A stretch of DNA of 64,000 bases, from assembly GCA_017480785.1 (NCBI GenBank), contig JAFURZ010000002.1:62001-126000 (forward strand). Reading direction: 5' to 3'. Every line of letters begins with the position of its first letter. Position 1 is the stretch's first letter. The position numbers and the translations under genes were made by a program. Below are positions 55,361-62,616 of this stretch, piece by piece. The notes below the pieces were generated by a model. It did no database searches, had not been told where the DNA came from, and saw only the letters and a program-made list of their open reading frames with translations. The DNA is from Bacteroidales bacterium (GTDB lineage Bacteria > Bacteroidota > Bacteroidia > Bacteroidales > P3).

Positions 55361-55436
55361 CACCTGCTTTCGAGAGCGAAAGCAGTAAGCAAGAAAAGCA
55401 TTGCGATACAGTCCCTTTACCGAATTTCGCCAAAGT

Positions 55437-55592
55437 TCAAATGGGTGGACCGAGCATATAATGCTTTCGCTTGAATGTGTATGCTATACCCAATAGCATA
55501 TCTTCAGGCGTGAGATATGTTCCCCACGACCCCGTACCCATAAAGGTGTTTGGCGATACCTGGTAAAGACGGACATGAGCACATAACCTCAT
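55437..55592 (-). pseudogene. C-terminal remnant of an outer-membrane barrel protein
   Basis: On the minus strand this reads VRLYQVSPNTFMGTGSWG then TYLTPEDMLLGIAYTFKRKH, similar to the final strands of Bacteroidetes outer-membrane barrel proteins. Upstream the frame runs under the divergent small gene and no barrel domain precedes it, so only the tail is left. Confidence 0.4.
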
Positions 55593-55620
55593 GCCTTTTC
55601 TTATTGGTAAAAAAATAACA

Positions 55621-55863
55621 ATGGAAGCAGAACTGTTTATAGAGAAATTGTTTACGGAGGAAATGTACCTAATGCCGGAATGTGGCAACTATATATATCA
55701 CTCTGTCCCTGACAAGCCTTTTGGATGGAAGGTTTGGCGCAAAACTATTGGTCAAGGCAATGAACAACTTTACAACTGGAAGGAAGATGTCGGCCCAGGC
55801 TGTTGGTGGGAAGCAGTGATGATGAGATTTCCGGTCACAAAAGAACGCTACAATAACTTCTAA
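55621..55863 (+). CDS. small protein of the accessory trio
   Basis: 80 residues from ATG 55621 (MEAELFIEKLFTEEMYLMPEC). Trp-rich (FGWKVWRKTIGQG, GPGCWWEAVMMRF). No recognised family. It begins an AT-rich run of three genes on the plus strand; the next gene follows after 13 bases. Confidence 0.6.
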   Translation: MEAELFIEKLFTEEMYLMPECGNYIYHSVPDKPFGWKVWRKTIGQGNEQLYNWKEDVGPGCWWEAVMMRFPVTKERYNNF

Positions 55864-55876
55864 ATACACAATAGCC

Positions 55877-57013
55877 ATGTACAAGAACTATGGAGGGCGG
55901 CTGCTGTCGCTTGAACCAATCAAAGGACTGTCGCTCTGCGAGGTTTTCGTGTTCGGAAGCAATTTGCTGGGTCATCATCGTGGCGGTGCGGCACGGATGG
56001 CCATGGACCACTTCGGCGCCCAATGGGGAAACGGTGTCGGACCACAGGGCAAATGCTATGCCATCCCTACCATGTTCCGCAATGTAGAGGAGATAAAGCC
56101 TTACGCCGAGGCGTTTGTGGAATACGTGAAATCTCATCCTTTGAACAGATTTCTCATCACCCGTTTGGGTTGTGGCATAGCAGGCTTCAGTGACGAACAA
56201 GTCGCGCCACTGTTTGATGGCCTGTACAATGTAAAGAATGCTGTCTTTTCATTAGAATGGTGGTGGGTGTTACAGGAATTGCACTATGGGGAGAAGGAAG
56301 AATCTCCCGAAGTGCCTGAATCTGTAGATGAGCAGAAACTGTTGGAACTGAGCCGACAGTACAGGTATGAAATTGGCGCAGGCTTACACAATAGCGTTCC
56401 GAGCATCACAATCAGATATATTGAAGAGGAAGGGAAGTTCGGTTATACCGGACTGATGAACAGTTTCTTCTTCCACAGTCCGAATGAATTCTATGTTTTC
56501 AGTACCGAAGAAAAATATAAGGAGCGACACGAGGGGCATATACTGCTTGATGAATTCCACGACCAATGCTTTAACCAGGGATATGTGAGAAGAGTGCATT
56601 TCGCAGGAGTGCGAACGCCCTTCAAGGACAGCCGTGGTGATAGCATTTACACAGGTGACATCGTGAAGGCTTACTTCCACGGTTCGCAGTATATATTGCC
56701 CGTTGCCGCATTCCCTGGAAGATACGTATTACCGCTTGACAACCATTGCATACCCATGTCCGAGTGTTCGAAATTTGTCCGACTTGGCACGGTGTTTTAC
56801 AAGATGGATAAAGAATATGACTGGCGTGAGCCGTTGGTGAATGGCCGATGCATGAGCTTCTTTCAAAGTGTGTATGGCACCTTTGGATGCCCACCAAGCA
56901 GCACATTGGGAAAAGAATTGACCAAAGCCCAACGCACCCCAAGTTTCTATACAGAGGACTGGCAATATGCGGTTTTGAAAGGGCTGGATATTGAATACAA
57001 TTGGAGACATTAA
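55877..57013 (+). CDS. macro-like (A1S_2505-type) and YopX-like fusion protein
   Basis: 378 residues. Residues 20-115 contain VFVFGSNLLGHHRGGAA, YAIPTMFRN and FLITRLGCGIAGF, typical of a phage-associated macro-like family annotated A1S_2505. The C-terminal half includes TPFKDSRGDSIYTGDIVKAY, the core of the YopX-like family (pattern GxKDxxGxxIYxGDIV). Both domains are usual in phages and mobile elements. The fusion, the AT-rich base composition and the neighbouring GIY-YIG gene suggest acquired DNA. No biochemical role can be assigned. Confidence 0.75.
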   Translation: MYKNYGGRLLSLEPIKGLSLCEVFVFGSNLLGHHRGGAARMAMDHFGAQWGNGVGPQGKCYAIPTMFRNVEEIKPYAEAFVEYVKSHPLNRFLITRLGCGIAGFSDEQVAPLFDGLYNVKNAVFSLEWWWVLQELHYGEKEESPEVPESVDEQKLLELSRQYRYEIGAGLHNSVPSITIRYIEEEGKFGYTGLMNSFFFHSPNEFYVFSTEEKYKERHEGHILLDEFHDQCFNQGYVRRVHFAGVRTPFKDSRGDSIYTGDIVKAYFHGSQYILPVAAFPGRYVLPLDNHCIPMSECSKFVRLGTVFYKMDKEYDWREPLVNGRCMSFFQSVYGTFGCPPSSTLGKELTKAQRTPSFYTEDWQYAVLKGLDIEYNWRH

Positions 57014-57037
57014 GTTTAACAAAATAATAATAAGATT

Positions 57038-57862
57038 ATGATTATCACGATTCAAGAACTGCTGAACAGACATGGTCTGGATGCAAAGGCCAAGGTGAAA
57101 CTTGTCCGCCACAAAGACAACCGCCCGGATAGATTCGACGCTTATGACAACTATCGCCATCACAAAGATGAGTTTCTGCTTTATCAGGCTTCACAAAGTT
57201 CGCCTGTCTTCCATGGCGTGGACTACATTGTCAGTTTTATAGGCGAAGAAGGCAATCGTGCTCGTTTTGTAGGTGTGTACAAAATAATCGAAGAAAGACC
57301 GATGGACGAGGCACATCGCACAGACCCTTCTGACCAATACTACTATGTGATGGAAGAGGTCGTAGGATTTGGAGAGTTGAAAGAGCGAGTCATCATACAA
57401 TGGAATAACCCCAGGGCATGGTGCCAGTGGTATAAGAACGAGATGGATGTCATTGAGGTAACGAAGGGCTTTGACCATATCCCTTTCACTGGCTATCTGG
57501 ACTTCATTGTTTCTTTTGATGAGCTGAAGGAAATTGTTACAAATCAGTATGAGGATTGGAAGAACATGCTTTCATGCGTTTATGGTGTCTATGCTATCAG
57601 AGATACGAAAACCAACAGGTTGTATATCGGTTCGGCATACGGAAAGGAAGGCATCTGGCAACGCTGGGAGACATATGTTAAAACTGGTGGGCATGGAGGC
57701 AACAAGACACTGAAAGCATTGGTGGACAATAATCCTGGTTATTCAAAGTACTTCACTTTTACTCTGTTGATGATAACAACCAAGAGTACACCCGACAAGA
57801 TGGTGATAGATCAGGAACAGCTCTACAAACACAAGCTCGGTGCAGAACTGTGTAATAATTGA
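57038..57862 (+). CDS. GIY-YIG nuclease family protein
   Basis: 274 residues. The C-terminal third is a GIY-YIG endonuclease domain: YGVY at 182-185, YIG at 196-198, catalytic-type Arg209 in IWQRW and Glu260 in IDQEQLYKHKLG. The N-terminal 170 residues form a separate domain (DYIVSFIGEEGNRARFVGVYKI, CQWYKNEMDVIEV) that could recognise the substrate; I do not know its name. The gene is 24 bases after the macro/YopX fusion. Confidence 0.85.
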   Translation: MIITIQELLNRHGLDAKAKVKLVRHKDNRPDRFDAYDNYRHHKDEFLLYQASQSSPVFHGVDYIVSFIGEEGNRARFVGVYKIIEERPMDEAHRTDPSDQYYYVMEEVVGFGELKERVIIQWNNPRAWCQWYKNEMDVIEVTKGFDHIPFTGYLDFIVSFDELKEIVTNQYEDWKNMLSCVYGVYAIRDTKTNRLYIGSAYGKEGIWQRWETYVKTGGHGGNKTLKALVDNNPGYSKYFTFTLLMITTKSTPDKMVIDQEQLYKHKLGAELCNN

Positions 57863-57921
57863 TAGGGTACTTAGCTGAAGGGCCACAGAAAGACCATAGA
57901 ACCCATAAAGAATACAAGTGT

Positions 57922-57949
57922 ATCGGAGCGGTCATTCGGCCGCTCCGAT
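57922..57949. terminator. terminator shared by the nuclease gene and the second DUF4143 ATPase
   Basis: Perfect 10-base arms ATCGGAGCGG (57922-57931) and CCGCTCCGAT (57940-57949) between converging genes. A related hairpin with the same GGAGCGG core stands at 59270-59295 on the other side of the ATPase gene. Confidence 0.75.
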
Positions 57950-57954
57950 TATCA

Positions 57955-59127
57955 TTAATAGTTCAGGCCGAAGGCCCAGAGGGGGATTGTGGTCTTGGTG
58001 GCGTACTCGATGTCGTCTTTCACCACGTAGCCATTCTCTATGTCGGCCACCTGGCGACGGGTCTTTTTCTTGCCGCCCACCTCGAAGGTGTAATCGCCGA
58101 TGCTGAAATCGGACACGTCGGAGCTGTGTACCTCGTTGCGGATGCGCATCTGGTTGTAGAAGAAGGTCTCGCGCAGGTTGCCTGTGTCGGCATGTCCGCC
58201 ACTGAGGGCATACATCAGGTTGGGGTTGTCGAGGTATATCTTCTCTACCTTTGAAAGCAGGTTCATTCCCTTATCGGGCGCAGTAAGGCATTGTATCATG
58301 CCTGACTTCTCGAGATAAAACAAGTAGTCCTTGAGGTCGCTGCGGTTGACGGTCAGGTCGCGGGCGAGGTCGCTATAGTTGGGCTTGAAAGGCGAAATCT
58401 GCGAGATAATCTGCATCAGCTGTTTCAGCTTACGCATCACGCCGACACTCAGCCCTGCAAACTGCGGTATGTCGGTCTCGATGGTCTGGTCCACCACGGC
58501 GTTCAGTCGCTCAAGATAGTTCTCCTCGCGGCAGAATGGATAGTAGCCCTGTATCAAATACTCTTTGAACAATGGCAGGGGGCGGTGCTGGCTGTAGGGG
58601 AACACAATCTTGCCATCCAGTATCTGCTCCAGCGTGAGCGTCGGCACCTCGATGTTTTTAACCATTAGCAGCCACTCGCGGAACGACATACCGTACATAT
58701 AATTTTTCAGCTGTCGGCGCGAGAGGTCGGCCCCACCTTTCTCAAGGTCGAGAATGGACGAACCCGTGTAGACGATGTTTAGCTCAGGGATTTGGTCGTA
58801 GATATTCTTTATCTCGGTAGACCAATTGGCGTACTTGTGAACCTCGTCGATGTAGAGGTATTTGCCTCCGTTCTTGTAGAAGGTGTCGGCCAGGTCCAGC
58901 AGGGTGTGGTTGGCGAAGTAGATGTCGTCGGCAAAGACAACCAGTGAGACATCGCGTTGACTGGTCAATTTGATATGCTGGAAGAGCAATGTTGTCTTTC
59001 CCACCCCTCGGGCACCGAGGATGGCGTTCAGCCGAGCACCCCAACGAATGGTTTTCTGCGGATAGCGTACGAAATCTGTGCTGGTTTTATCAAGCTGATT
59101 ATTATACCTTTGCAATAGCTTTTCCAT
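57955..59127 (-). CDS. AAA_14/DUF4143 ATPase (second paralog)
   Basis: 390 residues. Walker A GARGVGKT at 38-45, Walker B KYLYIDEVHKY, sensor-like NIVYTGSSILDLEKGGADLSRRQ. The C-terminal half has LYLSPNLMYAL-type YLDNPNLMYALSGG, FEVGGKKKTRRQ and the terminal sequence IPLWAFGLNY. Clearly paralogous to the gene at 61294-62499. It is AT-richer than nqrF and flanked by related hairpins. Confidence 0.92.
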   Translation of the reverse strand: MEKLLQRYNNQLDKTSTDFVRYPQKTIRWGARLNAILGARGVGKTTLLFQHIKLTSQRDVSLVVFADDIYFANHTLLDLADTFYKNGGKYLYIDEVHKYANWSTEIKNIYDQIPELNIVYTGSSILDLEKGGADLSRRQLKNYMYGMSFREWLLMVKNIEVPTLTLEQILDGKIVFPYSQHRPLPLFKEYLIQGYYPFCREENYLERLNAVVDQTIETDIPQFAGLSVGVMRKLKQLMQIISQISPFKPNYSDLARDLTVNRSDLKDYLFYLEKSGMIQCLTAPDKGMNLLSKVEKIYLDNPNLMYALSGGHADTGNLRETFFYNQMRIRNEVHSSDVSDFSIGDYTFEVGGKKKTRRQVADIENGYVVKDDIEYATKTTIPLWAFGLNY

Positions 59128-59152
59128 GATTGTTCACATTTTATTTACGCTG

Positions 59153-59160
59153 CAAATATA
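59153..59160 (-). promoter_or_regulatory. -7 box of the second DUF4143 ATPase
   Basis: TATATTTG on the minus strand, 25 bases before the start codon; a TTTG lies 21 nt further upstream. Confidence 0.55.
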
Positions 59161-59269
59161 CAAAATGTTTTTAATTCCAGTCAAATTAATGTAAAAATTG
59201 AACCTTGTTTATGTCAATTTATGAATAAAATGGTATTTTGTAAAGTGCAGATATGGCATATTAATAGTA

Positions 59270-59295
59270 GCGGAGCGGCCGAAAGGCCGCTCCGC
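59270..59295 (-). terminator. nqrF terminator
   Basis: Perfect 11-base arms GCGGAGCGGCC (59270-59280) and GGCCGCTCCGC (59285-59295) around GAAA, 26 bases after the nqrF stop. Confidence 0.75.
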
Positions 59296-59321
59296 TTAGT
59301 ATGTTAGTATCGCCCCGAGTT

Positions 59322-60626
59322 TCACTTTTTCGGGGCGCCGCCGCCGAAGTCGTCGTAGGCAATGCTTTCGGGCTGGACGCCGAGGGAGTCGAGCATGGCG
59401 ACGACGGCACTGCTCATGGGGCCGGGGCCACACATGTAGTACTCGATGTCCTCGGGGGCGGGGTGGTCCTTGAGGTAGGTCTCGAGCATGACGTTGTGGA
59501 CGAAACCGGGGGTGTACTTCACGCCGGCGGCATCGGCAGCGGGGTCGGGACGGTCGAGGGCCAGGTGGAAGTGGAAGTTGGGGTGCGTCTTCTCCAGTTC
59601 GAGGAAATCCTGCAGGTAGAAGACCTCGTTGAGGGCGCGGGCGCCGTAGAAGTAGTGCATCGGACGCTGCGTGCAGTTGAGGGTGCGTGTGAGGTGCATG
59701 ATCTGTGCGCGGAGGGGTGCCATGCCGGCGCCGCCGCCGACCCATATCATCTCGTTGCCCTGCGGGTCGTCGGTCCAGGTGCCGTCGGTGGTGCCGCGGA
59801 CGCTGAACTCGCCGTAGGGGCCGGACATGATGACCTTGTCGCCAGGCTTCAGCGAGAAGATGTAGCTGGAGGCGATGCCGGGGTTGACGTTCTGGAAGCC
59901 GCTGCGGTCGGGCTTGAAGGGCGGCGTGGCGATGCGGACGGTGAGCATGAAGACGTCGCCCTCGGCGGGATAGTTGGCCATAGAGTAGGCGCGGACTGTG
60001 GGCTCGGGGTTGGTGCAGACGAGGTCGAACATCTTGGCCTTCTCCCAGGCGGGCAGGTATTCGTCGCCGATGAGGGAGCGGTCGAAGTCGCTATACTTCA
60101 CCGTGAACTTCGGTATCTTGATCTGGGCATAGCTGCCGGGCACGAAGTCCATGTGCTCGCCGGCAGGCAGCTGCACCTTGAACTCCTTGATGAAGGTGGC
60201 GACGTTCTTGTTGCTCACCACGGTGCACTCGTATTCCTTGATGCTGAGGATGCTCTCGGGGAGTTTCAACGCAAGGTCTTCCTTGACCTTGACCTGGCAG
60301 CCGAGGCGCCAGCCTTCCTGCTGCTGCTTGCGGCTGAAGAAACCTTTCTCGGTGGGGAGTATCTCGCCGCCACCTTTAACGACGCGGCATTTGCACTGGC
60401 CGCAGCTGCCTTTGCCGCCGCAGGCCGAGGGCAGGTGGATGCCCTGCTCGCCAATGGTGGAGATGAGGGTGCCGCCGGTGGGCACGTTCAGTTCTTTGTC
60501 GTCGTTGATGGTGATTTTGACGTTGCCCTGCGGGATGAGCTTGGCGCGCAGCACGAGGAGCAGCGCCACGAGGAGCAGGATGACGACCAGGATGATGATG
60601 ATTGCAGATGTTAATGTTGTTGTCAT
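59322..60626 (-). CDS. nqrF: Na+-translocating NADH:quinone reductase subunit F
   Basis: 434 residues. An N-terminal membrane helix (8-26), a [2Fe-2S] ferredoxin domain with CGGKGSCGQCKC and a distal cysteine in RLGCQV, an FAD domain with RAYSMANYP, and an NADH-binding domain with GGGAGMAPLRAQI and CGPGPM. Electron entry subunit of the Na+-NQR. Overlaps nqrE by 4 bases. Confidence 0.97.
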   Translation of the reverse strand: MTTTLTSAIIIILVVILLLVALLLVLRAKLIPQGNVKITINDDKELNVPTGGTLISTIGEQGIHLPSACGGKGSCGQCKCRVVKGGGEILPTEKGFFSRKQQQEGWRLGCQVKVKEDLALKLPESILSIKEYECTVVSNKNVATFIKEFKVQLPAGEHMDFVPGSYAQIKIPKFTVKYSDFDRSLIGDEYLPAWEKAKMFDLVCTNPEPTVRAYSMANYPAEGDVFMLTVRIATPPFKPDRSGFQNVNPGIASSYIFSLKPGDKVIMSGPYGEFSVRGTTDGTWTDDPQGNEMIWVGGGAGMAPLRAQIMHLTRTLNCTQRPMHYFYGARALNEVFYLQDFLELEKTHPNFHFHLALDRPDPAADAAGVKYTPGFVHNVMLETYLKDHPAPEDIEYYMCGPGPMSSAVVAMLDSLGVQPESIAYDDFGGGAPKK

Positions 60627-61237
60627 AGCTTAAATCCCATAAAAGACATGAAGGCCATACCCATGAGGCCGGTGATGATGAAGGTGATGCCGACGCCGCG
60701 GAGGGCGGGCGGGATGTGGCTGTAGCGCAGTTTCTCGCGGATGGCGGCGATGGCCACGATGGCCAGGAACCAGCCGATGCCGCTGCCGAGGGCGAAGACC
60801 GTTGCCTCGCCGATGTTCTGGTAGCCGCGCTCCTGCATGAAGAGCGAGCCCGACATGACGGCGCAGTTCACCGCGATGAGCGGCAGGAAGATGCCCAGCG
60901 AGTTGTACAGCGAAGGACTGAACTTCTCCACCACCATCTCCACCATCTGCACGATGGCCGCGATGACGGCGATGAACATGATGAGGCTGAGGAAGCTGAG
61001 GTCCACGTCGGCTAGCGAGGGCGAGATCCAGGCCATGGCTCCCGGCGCCAGGAAGTAGCGGTTCAGCAGGAAGTTGATGGGCACGGTGATAAGCAGCACG
61101 AAGGTGACCGCTATACCGAGGCCCGCCGAGGTCTTCACGGTCTTCGAGACGGCAAGGTAGGAGCACATGCCGAGGAAGAAGGCGAAGATCATGTTGTCGA
61201 CGAAAATCGACTTGATGAATATGTTTACGTAGTCCAT
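60623..61237 (-). CDS. nqrE: Na+-translocating NADH:quinone reductase subunit E
   Basis: 204 residues, six membrane helices, with the conserved first-helix segment SIFVDNMIFAFFLGMCSYLAVSKT and LPLIAVNCAVMSGSLFM in the fifth region. Together with NqrF it is the end of the usual nqrA-F operon, but nqrD does not precede it: a DUF4143 ATPase does, 56 bases upstream. Confidence 0.97.
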   Translation of the reverse strand: MDYVNIFIKSIFVDNMIFAFFLGMCSYLAVSKTVKTSAGLGIAVTFVLLITVPINFLLNRYFLAPGAMAWISPSLADVDLSFLSLIMFIAVIAAIVQMVEMVVEKFSPSLYNSLGIFLPLIAVNCAVMSGSLFMQERGYQNIGEATVFALGSGIGWFLAIVAIAAIREKLRYSHIPPALRGVGITFIITGLMGMAFMSFMGFKL

Positions 61238-61293
61238 TTATTGAATTTGTTAATTCGTTAATTTGTTAATTCGTTAGTGCATTGTTGTTTTAA

Positions 61294-62499
61294 TTAATAT
61301 AACAGGCCGAACATCCAGAGGGGGATGCGGTTGTGGCTACCGATTTCGATGCCATCGATAGCCAAATAGCTGTCCGGTTGGTCTTTGATTTGTGCGAAAG
61401 TCTTATTGCGGCCACCAACCTCGAATAGATGGCGGTGGTCTACCATGAAGTCGCCCTGTTTGGGGTAAATTACTTCGTGGTCGGCCTGCAGTTGGTTGAG
61501 AAAGAAGGCCTCGCGAAGGGTACCTATGTCGACACGCGGCGTGAGGGCGTACATCAGGTTGGGGTTGTTGAGATATATCTTGTCGGGTCGCGACATCCGC
61601 TTCAGGCTTTTGGCATCGTCGCTAAGCAGGTTTATCAGGCCGCTGCGCTGAAGGGCATGGAGCATCTTGAGGCCTTGGTTGCGGTCGGTTTCCAATTCGC
61701 GGAAGAGACTGCTCATGTTCACCACCTGCGGTACGGATTCGGCCAGTATCATCAGCATCTTGCGTATCTTGCGGGTAGTGGTTACCGACACTTCGTCGAT
61801 GGCAGGATAGTCACTCTCCAGCACTTGGTTCACCACTTGAGACAGCCGTCCGGCATACCCTTTGCCAGCCTCCTTGTAGTAGGGGTAATATCCCGAAACG
61901 CAGTATTTCTCGAACAGCGGCAGGATGCTAACTTGCGAGGTAATCTCTGACGCAATGTCAATGTGGTGTAGGAGCAGTTCGTCGAGGGACACCGGCTCTA
62001 TTTTACAAATCCCTTCAAACACCAAGTACTCACGAAAGGAGAGTCCCTGCATGTTGTAGGGCGCCAATCGGCGTGACAGGTCGGCTTGGGCGTGGTCGAT
62101 TTGCAGCATGGACGAGCCTGTGAAGGCAATCCTCATGTCGGGGTATTCGTCATAGAGATTCTTGATTAGTCGTTGCCAAAGGGGGAAATAGTGTACCTCG
62201 TCAATGAAGAGATTTCTGACTCCGTGGGTGTAAAGGTACTCCACCAAATCTTTCACGTCGTGTGATGCAAACCACAGGTTGTCCAACGAGATATAAAAAG
62301 CCGTATTCCTGTCTGGAATCCGCTCCTTGATATATTGCAGCATCATAGTTGTTTTTCCGCACCCACGGGGACCCATGATGCTGATAAGGCGGTTGTCCCA
62401 GTTGATATGGTCGTACATGTAGCGATAAAACAACTTGGGTGCGCTGTTGATGCGTCTGTCGCTCGTTGTCTGCAACTGTGTATAGTCCTCTTGTGTCAT
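61294..62499 (-). CDS. AAA_14/DUF4143 ATPase (third paralog)
   Basis: 401 residues. Walker A GPRGCGKT at 43-50, Walker B NLFIDEVHYFP, RIAFTGSSMLQIDHAQADLSRR. The DUF4143 part has YLNNPNLMYALTP, FEVGGRNKTFAQ and terminal IPLWMFGLLY. No consensus promoter or terminator lies between it and nqrE, so nqrEF may depend on its transcript. Stutter words TTAATTCG and TTAATTTG fill the gap. Confidence 0.92.
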   Translation of the reverse strand: MTQEDYTQLQTTSDRRINSAPKLFYRYMYDHINWDNRLISIMGPRGCGKTTMMLQYIKERIPDRNTAFYISLDNLWFASHDVKDLVEYLYTHGVRNLFIDEVHYFPLWQRLIKNLYDEYPDMRIAFTGSSMLQIDHAQADLSRRLAPYNMQGLSFREYLVFEGICKIEPVSLDELLLHHIDIASEITSQVSILPLFEKYCVSGYYPYYKEAGKGYAGRLSQVVNQVLESDYPAIDEVSVTTTRKIRKMLMILAESVPQVVNMSSLFRELETDRNQGLKMLHALQRSGLINLLSDDAKSLKRMSRPDKIYLNNPNLMYALTPRVDIGTLREAFFLNQLQADHEVIYPKQGDFMVDHRHLFEVGGRNKTFAQIKDQPDSYLAIDGIEIGSHNRIPLWMFGLLY

Positions 62500-62616
62500 A
62501 GGTTCTTTCTGATGATAACGGACAATGTTTTAAAATATTGTCTCGTTTGTATAAAAGATGTTTTGAAACATTTTCTTTTGTTTGAATTTAGTTTTTTTAG
62601 ACATTGAATATTGGGT

